Shown: piece by piece, positions 7,905 through 16,990 of the stretch
Layout of the letters: every line of letters starts with the position of its first letter
Numbering within the stretch: position 1 is the first letter of the stretch
NCBI GenBank assembly: GCA_003427395.1
Contig: BFEA01000322.1
Span: 1,553,260 to 1,596,504 of the forward strand
From: Chara braunii
Lineage: Eukaryota > Streptophyta > Charophyceae > Charales > Characeae
DNA: 43,245 nt
Direction: 5' to 3'
Notes under the pieces: model-generated
Seen by the model: only the letters and a program-made list of their open reading frames with translations
Told to the model about the DNA's origin: nothing
Databases searched by the model: none
Translations under genes and position numbers: made by a program

Positions 7905-10481
7905 ATGATGAAGACATGGAGCTCCTGTGTAGTGTGCGCTCCCGTGGTTGAAACCGGCTCCCGCGGCGAGTGGTTTAACTCAGCTGTTCACTCGACCACT
8001 CGCTGCCGTCGGCGCCACAATGACTTGCGTTGGTTGCGCCCGGATAGTATTAGGAGCGTTGCTTGGGTAATTCCCGCGTCCCATGCCGTTGTTCGTCGGC
8101 GTCGAAACCTCTTTTCCTCGACCGCTTTGTCTTGTCGATCTAGATTCTCGTTCCGCGATTCTCCTCCCCCGCGTTCGCCGTCAGGAAGCCGATCTTTCCC
8201 TCTGCCGATTCTACGGGTAAGGTCTGTCCACCAGTCGGGAAAGGGCGGAGGACTGAAAGATGCCCCTCCTCCACGGCCGCCACCACCGCAGGTGGCAACG
8301 ACGACAGCGCAGACAACGCCGTCCTCTTCGCTGCCGTTTCCTCTCAAGCTGTTCTGGTCCAAGGATGGGAACGCGTCGATCGAGGAGGAGGGGGAGGGGG
8401 GGGGAAGAATACACCCTTGCCGGCAAGCTAAGAATGGCGGGGAGGCGGCTGATCTGGCGAGGGGAAGGCACTATGACGGCAGGCCATCGCGAGGGCATTG
8501 GCAGACGTCAAAAGCGCAGCTGGGAAAGGCTGCTGGGGAGAAAGAGCGCACAGGCGGAGGAGAGAGGTTAAAATGGGCGGGGAACTCAGAGTCAGCAGCA
8601 CGAGAAACGATTGGTGGCCGATCTGATCGGCGCGGCCGTTATGAAGGGAGCGCTGAAGGTAGGTGTGTGGAGTTTGCTGCAAACGGAGAAAGCGAGGGCA
8701 GTGAGGAGCAGCAACGAGAAAGACGGAAGGATGATGATGATGATGATGAGGAGGAGGAGGAGGAGGCAGTGCTAGATTCCATATCGTCGGTATATGAAAG
8801 TGACCGGAAGGAGTGGGCTGGCCACCCGTCGGGAAAGGGCGGAGGAGTGAAAGATGCCCCACGTCCACTACCGCCACGACCCCAGGTGGCAACGACGTCA
8901 ACGCAGACAACACCGTTCTCTTCGCTGCCGTTTCCTCTCAAGCTCTTCTGGTCCAAGGATGGGGACGCGTCGATCGTGGAGGAGGGGGAGGAGGGGGGGA
9001 GGATATACTCTCGTCGGCAAGCTAAGAATGGCGGGGAGGCGGCTGAGCTGAGGGGAAGGCAATACGACGACAGGCCATCGCGAGGGCATTGGCAGACGTC
9101 AAAAGCGCAGCTGGGAAAGGCTGCTGGGGAGAAAGAGCGCACAGGCGGAGGCGAGAAGTTCAAATGGGCGGGAAACTCAGAGTCAGCAGCACGAGAAACG
9201 ATTGGTGGCCGATCTGATCGGCGCGGCCGTTATGAAGGGAGCGCTGAAGGTAGGTATGTGGAGTTTGCCGCAAACGGAGAAAGCGAGGGCAGTGAGAAGC
9301 AGCAACGAGAAGGAGGGAAGGAGGAGGAGGAGGAGGAGGAGGCAGTGCTAGATTCCACATCCTCAGTATATGAAAGTGACCGGAAGGGGTGGCACTTCCA
9401 AGTGCGAATGGGTCCGCTTCCTTACTTCGCCAGGGACGTTGGGGAGGAGCGAGGGGAGAGGGAATCGGAGGTGGTGGGGGTTATGAAAGGGGCAGGGTCT
9501 GCCGCAGGGAGAGGGGACGAGGGATCGGTTAAGAACAGGAGCATAGAAAATCACGACGGAAACGGAATGGGAAACGGACGACGAGGGCGAGAGGCAGAGG
9601 TTAGCCATGTGCGCGGTATCCGGAGGGAAGGTGTTAGACGTGACCTCTCGGTGGTTGAGCCATATACGAAGAGAATGGAAAGCTACGGAGATAGTCCAGA
9701 AGGAGCGTTACGGTCATCGCTGGCTGGGAAGGATTCGTCTTCTTCTTCTTCTCCGACTTCAGGGAAGCAAGTGTCGATTGGGAAACCCGAGGGGGCTGGA
9801 GGGAGAGTTTCAACACGGAAGGATGAGGCTGCTGCAGGTGGAATATGGCGCGTTGTCACGCTTCTCGATTGGAGGAAGGAGAGGGGAAAGCCGCAACCGA
9901 AAGGAAATGGAAGGGGTGAAGGCGAGGACAGACTGGAGGAGGACGGTGGAGCAGGAGGAGGAGCAGGGGGACGAGGGAATTCCAGAGCGCTGCGGAACAT
10001 TCAGGCTATCAGAGGAAGCACCACGTGCGAGGATTGCGGGGTATGTTCCGCGCCAATCGGAACTTGCAGTCTGAGTGTTGCTGACGTGGCAGAGTGTGCT
10101 ATGGACAGGGTGGACATGTTGGGAGAACACACCGGTTGCTCGGTGGAGTGTGGCTGTTGCGCGGGACTCGACAAGACCAGCAGAAAAAAGACTACAGGCG
10201 TGGGCAAAGGAGGCGAGGGGGTGTTACAAGAGCCGAACATGCCGGTGGCACACACGAGGGAGACGCTGTCGCGATTCCTCTTCCTTGCCACACTTCCGGA
10301 GATTCGTACTATCAGCATTATGTCCCATCTGTGCAATCTGGCGTACGCTATCCCGGCGATCAATGTGAGTGGAAACTCGAGCCCTCCTGCTCGTTTTGTG
10401 ATTGAAAAGTCAGGGCCAGGAAACGGAGGGAGGGGGGAACGATGCGTAGTTGCAGGACTAAGCCTGCCTACCCATCATTAG
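7905..10481 (+). CDS. PLIP-like class 3 lipase, long first exon (partial gene)
   Basis: A single 858-codon open frame starts at ATG 7905, with an in-frame stop upstream at 7869. The first ~640 residues are basic and low-complexity, with two copies of a ~198-residue block (about 111-308 and 309-495) and acidic Asp/Glu runs. The C-terminal part matches, in order, the region before the lipase domain of plant plastid lipases (PLIP): WRVVTLLDWRK at 648 (plants: WVERLLEIRRQW), a CGCC cluster at 749-752, LSRFL at 788, LCNLAYAIPAI at 809-819 and RFV at 830-832. In that family, chloroplast phospholipase A1 enzymes release acyl groups from membrane lipids; the catalytic GHSLG motif lies further C-terminal and is not in this frame. 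The true exon therefore probably ends by splicing soon after residue ~834, and the last ~24 codons to the stop at 10481 would be intron read-through. No downstream lipase exon was recognised. The start could also be later, because GGGTAAGG at 8214 looks like a splice donor. Confidence 0.6.
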   Translation: MMKTWSSCVVCAPVVETGSRGEWFNSAVHSTTRCRRRHNDLRWLRPDSIRSVAWVIPASHAVVRRRRNLFSSTALSCRSRFSFRDSPPPRSPSGSRSFPLPILRVRSVHQSGKGGGLKDAPPPRPPPPQVATTTAQTTPSSSLPFPLKLFWSKDGNASIEEEGEGGGRIHPCRQAKNGGEAADLARGRHYDGRPSRGHWQTSKAQLGKAAGEKERTGGGERLKWAGNSESAARETIGGRSDRRGRYEGSAEGRCVEFAANGESEGSEEQQRERRKDDDDDDEEEEEEAVLDSISSVYESDRKEWAGHPSGKGGGVKDAPRPLPPRPQVATTSTQTTPFSSLPFPLKLFWSKDGDASIVEEGEEGGRIYSRRQAKNGGEAAELRGRQYDDRPSRGHWQTSKAQLGKAAGEKERTGGGEKFKWAGNSESAARETIGGRSDRRGRYEGSAEGRYVEFAANGESEGSEKQQREGGKEEEEEEEAVLDSTSSVYESDRKGWHFQVRMGPLPYFARDVGEERGERESEVVGVMKGAGSAAGRGDEGSVKNRSIENHDGNGMGNGRRGREAEVSHVRGIRREGVRRDLSVVEPYTKRMESYGDSPEGALRSSLAGKDSSSSSSPTSGKQVSIGKPEGAGGRVSTRKDEAAAGGIWRVVTLLDWRKERGKPQPKGNGRGEGEDRLEEDGGAGGGAGGRGNSRALRNIQAIRGSTTCEDCGVCSAPIGTCSLSVADVAECAMDRVDMLGEHTGCSVECGCCAGLDKTSRKKTTGVGKGGEGVLQEPNMPVAHTRETLSRFLFLATLPEIRTISIMSHLCNLAYAIPAINVSGNSSPPARFVIEKSGPGNGGRGERCVVAGLSLPTHH
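8236..9390 (+). repeat. In-frame 594-bp tandem duplication inside the lipase-like exon
   Basis: CGGGAAAGGGCGGAGGA starts at 8236 and again at 8830. The two units stay aligned to about 9390. Length differences are multiples of three (one codon lost near GRHYDGRPS/GRQYDDRPS; the Asp/Glu run contracts from D6E6 to a shorter Glu run), and both copies remain open in the same frame. That is consistent with coding constraint and a fairly recent duplication. Confidence 0.9.
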
Positions 10482-11087
10482 ATTCCTTCAGGTTTGCCTG
10501 CCTGCATGCCGGGGTCTTAAGTCTTTCCAGGCAAGCTACTGACACCTGTGTACAGGTCAATTACTCCTTTTCTCTTTTCATTTTTTCCTTTTTTGTCCAC
10601 CCAATTGGCTCCGATCTATCCGTCCGAGAGGACGTGCTGGAAATGCTCATACCTATTGTTTGTGTGTGCGCACGCGCGCCCTTGTGCCTTCTCTTCATTT
10701 TTGTCAGGGGGGGGGCGGGTAGGGGGAGAAGCGTCGTGTCCTTTCTCTCGTTGGTTAGGGGAGGGGCAGGCGGAGAAAATGGTAAGCGTGCCGACGGGTG
10801 TATGAGTGAATTGCACCTTCTTTGGTAGGTCATCTCTTTGGTACGATGTACCGACGCTATAGATGATAAGAGGGTTTCATGAACCAGGTGAATGTTTCAT
10901 GATGTGCATCCATGTGATGCTCGATGTAATACTCCTTTGACCAGGTAATTTTGAATAACTGCGAACCGATTTGGACAAATGAAATTTCAATTGGTCAGCC
11001 ATCAAACCAAATTGGTCATCTCGAATTTCCTATTTAGCCCATTATCCAGACCGATATAAGCAGCAGATAGAGGTTAGGAGAAATGAC
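10482..11087. other. Presumed intron or downstream region, then a dispersed-repeat head
   Basis: A pyrimidine-rich tract at about 10565-10600 and a TG/CG-rich stretch. No lipase exon is recognised. At 10930-10948 the word TACTCCTTTGACCAGGTAA marks the start of a repeat family that recurs near 14.47, 14.64, 17.27 and 17.64 kb. Confidence 0.5.
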
Positions 11088-11940
11088 GAGCATTTGGACA
11101 CAAAGATTTAGCAGTTTGGGCGCGTGATCTTGTTAGGCCACATGATTTAACACAAATTAGTAATTGCCAATTCCCGATTTTGTCCAAACATCACCGATCT
11201 GAGAGTCTACACAGACCACTTGGACGGGTGAAAATATCAAATTAACCAAGCAGTTTCACATGTTAGTCAGAATCATGAGCCTGCTCGTCCCGAGCATTTG
11301 GGCACAAAGATTTAACAGTTTGGGCGCTTGATCTTGTTAGGCCACATGATTTAACGAATTAGTAATTGCCAATTCCCGATTTTGTCCAAAGATCAACCGA
11401 TTTGAGAGTCTACACAGACCACTTGGACGGGTGAAAATATCAAATTAGCCAAGCAGTTTCACATGTTAGTCAGAATCATGAGCCTGCTCGTCCCGAGCAT
11501 TTGGACACAAATATTTAACAGTTTGGGCGCTTGATCTTGTTAGGCCACATGATTTGACAAATTAGTAATTGCCGATTCCCGATTTTGTCCAAACATCAAC
11601 CGATTTGAGAGTCTACACAGACCACTTGGACGGGTGAAAATATCAAATTAGCCAAGCAGTTTCACACGTTAGTCAGAATCATGAGTCTGCTCGTCCCGAG
11701 CATTTGGACACAAAGATTTAACAGTTTGGACACAAAGATTTGGCCACAAAGATTTAACAGTTTGGGCGCTTGATCTTGTTAGGCCACATGATTTAACAAA
11801 TTAGTAATTGCCAATTCCCGATTTTGTCCAAACATCAACCGATTTGAGAGCCTACACAGACCACTTGGACGGGTGAAAATATCAAATTAACCACAAGCAG
11901 TTTCACATGTTAGTCAGAATCATGAGCCTGCTCGTCCCGT
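11088..11940. repeat. Four-unit tandem array of a ~203-bp unit
   Basis: GAGCATTTGGACACAAAG (or GGGCACAAAG) starts units at 11088, 11292, 11495 and 11698. Each unit then has TTAACAGTTTGGGCGC, TTGTTAGGCCACATGATTT, TTGAGAGTCTACACAGACC and ends CTGCTCGTCCCGAG. The last unit has an extra nested duplication of GGACACAAAGATTT around 11704-11760. Units are highly similar, suggesting recent expansion. A diverged single copy lies at 17636-18140. Confidence 0.95.
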
Positions 11941-12103
11941 AGACTGTCCGATCTAGAACCTCGCCTCGATTAGCTTGCCGAAGTTTGGCGTCAACTGTCT
12001 AATCCATCCTTGGCACATATCGGCAGTGATTACCAAAGGACCCCAGTGCTAGGAACTTGAACGAATAAGACATGTGGGTGGAAGGTCTACAGGACGAAGC
12101 ACG
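11941..12103. repeat. 3' flank of the 203-bp array, shared with 17.9-18.1 kb
   Basis: The block GACCTAGAACTTCGCCTCGATTA-like, then TAATCCATCC(T/A) and GGCACAT(A/G)TCGGCAGTGAT, is also found at about 18025-18118. The repeat family therefore extends beyond the tandem unit on this side. Confidence 0.7.
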
Positions 12104-12325
12104 CCGGTGACACGAGCAAGCATGTGAGAGCAGGACGCACATGAGTGCAGGACGCCGGTGAGAGCAGGACGCACATGAGTGCAGGACGCCGGTGAGAGCA
12201 GGACGCAGGTGAGAGCAGATAGGCTAGAGCACGCAGATGAAAGCACGCAAGTGAGAACACACAAGGAAGAGTACGTGATGCATGCAGCACGCCGCTGAGA
12301 GCAGGACGCACGTGAGCAGGACACA
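12104..12325. repeat. Minisatellite, unit ~16 bp
   Basis: Repeated GAGAGCAGGACGCACATGA and GTGCAGGACGCCGGT units, regular at 12125-12215 and degenerate to 12325. On the minus strand it encodes Cys/Ser/Leu-rich open frames that are by-products of the repeat. Confidence 0.85.
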
Positions 12326-12516
12326 CGATTTTCTTTGGGCCCGGCTAATTTATCCTTTCGGCGGTCTAAATTGCTCCGTGGCTTGATGTAGTGCATAGTG
12401 TGTCCGTACAACCTACTAGAACACCTGTCCATATCGGATCAGTAGATGTCCAATTCTCTTCTACCCGTCCAAGAAGCTTTTACAATCCTCTAAATGGCTT
12501 CGGGGTCTCCCTAACT
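12326..12516. other. Short spacer
   Basis: No gene or repeat recognised between the minisatellite and the 164-bp tandem dimer. Confidence 0.4.
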
Positions 12517-12623
12517 TATGTGCGTTTTTCTAAATTGGAAAAATAAAAAAAAGATACGATCTTTTGATTTTGGTGGGAGGCCGGGAGGTCGGGGCCTCGC
12601 CCCACATGCCATCGAATAGTATA

Positions 12624-13094
12624 GGGGCCTCGTTCCACTACTCTCGACTTGAAAAAAATCTCAAGGGCAGCCCTACGGGCGCCCTTGAGCCAAAACGTAA
12701 TTAAAAAATACTAGAGGTCGTCGTCGTTCCACTACACCCTGCAGTTCCTGCGACGAGCGGGAAAATGTGCGCCCCTGTTCATTAGGGAATTTTCCTCCTT
12801 GTAGGCGATTGTGACTCAAATTTCAGTTCGCTGCCTGCACCGGACCGGGGGGCTGAATTGCCTGGCGGCACATGTTGGCGCCGTTTCCAAGAAAACTGAA
12901 GTCACCTCTGGGAGGTCACTTGAAAATTGGCCGAAGTTGCCTGGGCACCGTACGGCTCTTGAGTTTCAGAGGGGCACTTTCTTGAGGTGGGAACCTTAAT
13001 CACTTTTCAATAGTGATTAGCACATCTCAAGGGCGTAGTGGAATGGCGCCACCCTTGAGATTTTTTCAAGTCGAGGGTAGTGGAACGAGGCCCC
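12624..13094. mobile_element. 471-bp inverted-repeat element nested at a TA
   Basis: Left arm 12624-12667 (GGGGCCTCGTTCCACTAC, then CTCGACTTG, an A run and TCTCAAGGG). The right arm 13052-13094 is its reverse complement with one mismatch and one length difference. It is flanked by TA on both sides (12622-12623 and 13095-13096). The intact right terminal repeat of the host element (14360-14414) has only one TA at this point, so the insertion duplicated TA. That target is typical of Tc1/mariner-type elements; the terminal sequence itself is not one I recognise. There is no coding capacity. Confidence 0.9.
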
Positions 13095-13159
13095 TAGTTT
13101 ACTAGTCTGTGTGACAGTCAAAGGCGGGAAACCACAGTAGTGAGGCGAGGCCCTTTGTG

Positions 13160-13500
13160 TGTTTCCCAGAGGATTGTAAGCCTCAACACACTGGCACTTA
13201 CAGAAATGTATCCAGCCATTTTCAGGGCCTAATAGGCACACCATGATTTTTTTTTTTTCCTCACTCTCTTTCTGGAATTGCGCATACTGTGTTTCCTCAG
13301 TGGATTGTAACTGTGAATGCCAATGGCTCTTAGAGGAATGTATCCAGCCATTTTCAGGGCCTAATAGGCACACCATGATTTTTTTTTTTTCCTCACTCTC
13401 TTTCTGGAATTGCGCATACTGTGTTTCCTCAGTGGATTGTAACTGTGAATGCCAATGGCTCTTAGAGGAATGTATCCAGCCATTTTCATGGCAGAATCTG
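13160..13500. repeat. 132-bp tandem repeat, about 2.6 copies
   Basis: CCATGATTTTTTT starts at 13241 and 13373. Each unit contains TTTCTGGAATTGCGCATACTG, GGATTGTAACTGTGAATGCC and GAATGTATCCAGCCATTTTC. A diverged partial copy precedes at 13160-13240. Two whole units are almost identical. Open frames through it are repeat-encoded. Confidence 0.92.
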
Positions 13501-13863
13501 TGTTTCCACTTTTATTTTTATTTTTTTTCGTTTATGGAATCTGACAATCTGGTCATGGGGCTGAGATGCCCTCACTGAGGGCACACTCACACCACCACTT
13601 CCAAGAATGTACACAACTGCAATCACGATGTGAGTCTCTCCTTTGTTTTCTTTTCCTTATTTTGTGAGTTTCACGGCCACAACTTTTCTTGTTTTCTTCC
13701 CGTGAGAGTACAAGTGTAGTATCTGTTCTGATCGGACCACATTAAAAAAAAAAATAAAAAAAAATGGAGTGGGACCCGGCTTGGCAAAACTCGAAGCGCA
13801 GTGAAATCAGGGTTGGAAAAAACATGCTCGGATGTACTAATGGAAAAAAAAAAAAAAAACTTG

Positions 13864-14086
13864 GGGCCTGGCTGCAGTGCTCTCCACATGTGCAAAAGAC
13901 AAAAAAGATGCCGGTAGTGAGAGGATGAGATAGATGCTTACTACCAAGAAAAATGAGATAGATGAGAGAAGAATATAGCTTACCTTTATAAAAAAAAAAG
14001 CAAAAAAAACAACAACGTATCTTTCCATGTTCTGGCGGTGGATTCAGTCTCATTTTGCACATTTGGAGAGTAGTGCCGCTAGGCCC
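13864..14086. mobile_element. Small inverted-repeat element (~223 bp)
   Basis: The left end GGGCCTGGCTGCAGTGCTCTCC and right end (reverse complement GGGCCTAGCGGCACTACTCTCC) pair over about 35 bases, continuing CACATGTGCAAAAG against AAATGTGCAAAATG. Both sides are flanked by TTG. The internal words GAACATGGAAAGATAC are shared with the element at 29260-29381 and with 28.6 and 29.1-29.2 kb. Confidence 0.65.
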
Positions 14087-14677
14087 TTGGAGTCGCCATG
14101 AGACTTGCCATGATATTTGTCCTTTGTGCATGTTCACAGACCAGCGGAGTGAGGCGGCAAAAAAGGAACAGTATTCTATGCCAACAAAAAGAGGTCAGTA
14201 AACTACACCGTATTGCCTCTCCCTCCATTCCGCACAGGACCCCTAAAGCAACTCTAAACCAATGAGAAAACGGAGCCTTACGGCACCCTGCCCTAAATGG
14301 CGGGATGCATCATCCCACCGTCTGTATAAAACAGAATCAAAACTTCCTAACAGTCCCACACTGTCACACAGACTAGTAAACTATACTATTCGATGGCATG
14401 TGGGGCGAGGCCCCGGTAGGCCCTGCCCCATTTCGGTTCGCATATGACCAAATAGCGGCAATAAGTATCTAATTTACCTGGTCAAAGGAGTAAGTAGACT
14501 TTTTGTTTTTGATATGTGCGTTTTTCTAAATTGGAAAAATAAAAAAACCAATACGATCTTTTGATTTTGGTGGGAGGCCGGTAGGCCCTGCCCATTTCGG
14601 TTCGCATATGACCAAATCGCGGCAATAAGTATCTAATTTACCTGGTCAAAGGAGTAAGTAGACTTTTTGTTTTTGAT

Positions 14678-14847
14678 TGCAGGCAGTGCTTCTCATGCCC
14701 GTCTTTCGGTTTTGTTCGTCATTTGCGATGGGGCACGCTGTGTGCTCTTACGCCCAGGTTGTGTCCGATATGCATCCGATGTTTCGGACATGGCGAACGT
14801 GGTCCGACGCAATATCGTCCCTTCGCTCGTTTAGTATTGCGTACAGA
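14678..14847. other. Unrecognised spacer
   Basis: One short open frame on plus without a recognisable domain. Nothing else seen. Confidence 0.35.
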
Positions 14848-15003
14848 GCTCGAGCCCATTACCATGATGAGAAACGTCGTAGTTTGAGGGGAAGAGAAAC
14901 TTTGTGATCAATCATTTGGGGCGTGGCTCGAGCCCACTACCATGATGAGAAACGTCATAGTTTGAGGGGAAGAGAAACTTTGTGATCAACCATTTGGGGC
15001 GTG
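14848..15003. repeat. 78-bp direct tandem duplication
   Basis: GCTCGAGCCCA(T/C)TACCATGATG starts at 14848 and 14926. The two units differ at only a few bases and end at GGGGCGTG. Followed by a pyrimidine-rich pair of TGTCTTTGATCTCTCGCTC units at about 15099-15170. Confidence 0.93.
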
Positions 15004-15194
15004 GCGATCCGTCTTGCACTCACTCAAACTATGACCATTCCCGCCTCAAAGATTCATCTATCCGCTCTTCCGTCTTCTGTCTATTCTCTTCGGTTCTGTC
15101 TTTGATCTCTCGCTCTTCCGCCTTCCGTATATTCTCTCTCGTGTCTGTCTTTGATCTCTCGCTCCTCTGGTTAACTCCTCTCGTTCAATCCTTT

Positions 15195-15198
<4 letters not shown>

Positions 15199-15261
<63 letters not shown>
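15199..15261. repeat. (GT)n microsatellite
   Basis: Uninterrupted GT run of about 63 bases. Confidence 0.98.
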
Positions 15262-15262
<1 letters not shown>

Positions 15263-16239
15263 CAGTCTTTGCTCTTGTTCTTTTCCCTTCATTCGCCGTG
15301 CGAGAGGGTTTGTGGTGGATTGTCAGGGACATTAGCTGGTGGGTGCGAGGCCTTCAGGAGGCCTTGTGGGTGTGGGTATATTATCTCGATCGCGATGAAG
15401 GCACGATAGAACGTGGATTCTGATCTTCAGAGAGGCGTGATGGTGATCCCTTTTTGAGTCTGTTTTGGCCCAAGTAGCTCCACCCAGGTGGCATCCGGCA
15501 TGTATAACATGCTGAGCCTGCACAAGGGCCCCGTTTTGGGGGGCCATGGTTGCTGAGGCCCCCAGGCCGCCTGCCCATTCCAGGCACACAACCTGGTGGC
15601 CCGCGGCCACGTTTTGGCCGCAGGTTCAGATTCGAGGCAGCATTTATTTATTTATTTACTTATCTGCTGTTGTTTGTCTGTTTGCAGGGCAACGTTTAGG
15701 ACTTGCGATGTCCGAACGGACTTTCAGTCTGTTCCGACCTAGGCCACATTCTGGGCCTCCTTCGCGACTGGGCCCTTTGGGCCAGGTTCAGTTTTGTCCG
15801 CTAGCAGGACGTTCCCTGCTGCATCAGCAGGAAGGTAAGGTCTGGACGTCCGGTAGGGACCCAGCAGAGTAGGCCGTTTCAGGCCAGGGCCAGGGGCACA
15901 CCAGCGAGGCCCAGTGCTGTACATAGCTGGGCCAGGCCAGGGCACACACAGTTCGAGTAGCTCACTTCTTGGGTGACACACAGCTGGAGCTGCACTATAC
16001 AGCGCAGTGCTAGAGGTAGAGGTGTAGGTAGGGAGAAGGGGGGGAGGCCATACCTGCAGCGACGACGTACGTACCTGGGCGCCATAGCTGAGCCCCACAC
16101 CAGTAACGTGCACAGTGACACGTTGGCATTAGTCCCTGGCGATGACTCCCTGCAGGTGAGACAGCGAGGAGGAGGACGTCTTCTTCTTCTCCTTCCTGTT
16201 CTCGCCCTCCTTTTTCCTTCCACCTTCTTTTTCTTCTTC

Positions 16240-16242
<3 letters not shown>
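15262..16242. other. GC-rich stretch without a recognised gene
   Basis: Dense GGCC and TGGGCCAGGCCAGGGC words around 15535-15950, and a TTTATTTATTTA tract at 15643-15657. Minus-strand frames of 60-120 codons lack domains. Ends in a TTCTTCTTCT pyrimidine tract running into the next microsatellite. Confidence 0.4.
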
Positions 16243-16295
<53 letters not shown>

Positions 16296-16365
16296 NNNNN
16301 NNNNNNNNNNNNNNNNNNNNNNNNNNNNNNNNNNNNNNNNNNNNNNNNNNNNNNNNNNNNNNNNN

Positions 16366-16427
<62 letters not shown>

Positions 16428-16428
16428 G
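16243..16428. repeat. (GT)n, 70-base N gap, (TG)n(AG)n
   Basis: GT run to 16295, undetermined bases 16296-16365, then TGTGTG passing directly into AG repeats with one TA interruption. The gap lies inside a compound microsatellite, so its true length is unknown. Confidence 0.97.
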
Positions 16429-16990
16429 TTACAGGCAGAGGTTACATAGAGTCATGAGTCCCTGGATCTGATTCGACATTTTGGTGGCAGACATTGATTG
16501 GACATTCAGCAGGGAGAATATTTTTGGACTTCGCTATTGCAATCTTGGTCTTTTCCCTGATCTCCACCTTCGTCTCGCCCCTCCTCCCTCACTTTATTTG
16601 TGGTATCACCCCTTGTGCGCTTACAAGGAGGGACCTTTTTTCCATGTGTGCAGTCCCTTCTCCCCTCTCACATGTGTGATGGGCTATGGATGAGTTGGGT
16701 CAGTATCTGATAGGTCAGGTAATATCTTTGAGTCTTCCGCTACGCTACATTGTGCTGTTTTCGTATGTATCTGAATGTACATTGCTTGTTGATGCTTTGC
16801 TGACATTGCATTGTCCATTTGAGTCCTTTTCATCACTTGGCAGATCCTTGGCTCCATATACATCGCTTCATCGAGCATGTATCACATGCCACTGCTAAAA
16901 AATTTGGTTAACTGAAGTTTAATTGATTGATCAAACGGTTAGAGGAGCGGCTTGCCTTGCTGCAGCAGCTGTGTTGCTTTCCCACCTGGT
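16429..16990. other. No recognised gene
   Basis: A hydrophobic 62-codon frame at 16494-16679 could encode a membrane segment but has no family resemblance and is probably chance. Confidence 0.35.

Larger units (their letters stand above)
12591..14414. mobile_element. Non-autonomous DNA transposon with perfect 55-bp terminal inverted repeats
   Basis: The left end GGGGCCTCGCCCCACATGCC at 12591 continues to 12623 and, after the nested element, resumes at 13097-13118. The right end 14360-14414 is the exact reverse complement of these 55 bases. Flanks are GGGAGGTC (12583-12590) and GGTAGGCC (14415-14422), and the unoccupied unit 2 reads GGTAGGCC once at 14580-14587. This fits an 8-bp target duplication with two substitutions, the hAT-like size, although a shorter duplication cannot be excluded. 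Without the nested insertion the element is 1351 bp. No transposase frame is seen. Confidence 0.85.
12517..14677. repeat. 164-bp tandem dimer, first unit split by a transposon
   Basis: Unit 2 is intact at 14513-14677. Unit 1 is in two pieces, 12517-12590 and 14415-14512, and matches unit 2 once the intervening 1824 bp is removed. Both units carry GTGCGTTTTTCTAAATTGG, GATTTTGGTGGGAGGCC, CATTTCGGTTCGCATATGACC and ACCTGGTCAAAGGAGTAAG in that order. Unit 2 therefore shows the state before insertion. Confidence 0.9.

Noticed and set aside
7988-9360. Minus-strand frames of 95-174 codons opposite the lipase-like exon
   Set aside because: Pro/Ser/His-rich translations that are mirror images of the GC-rich, Gly/Glu-rich plus-strand coding sequence and its duplication.
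11088-11940. CRISPR-like appearance of regularly repeated blocks
   Set aside because: Units are contiguous 203-bp tandem repeats with no short repeat/unique spacer structure, and the genome is eukaryotic.
12049-12432. Minus-strand 127-codon Cys/Ser/Leu-rich frame
   Set aside because: It is the translation of the 16-bp minisatellite and has no unique domain.
13243-13578. 111-codon plus-strand frame with a repeated CECQWLLEECIQP peptide
   Set aside because: It is generated by the 132-bp tandem repeat inside a non-coding transposon; the period being a multiple of three explains the open frame.
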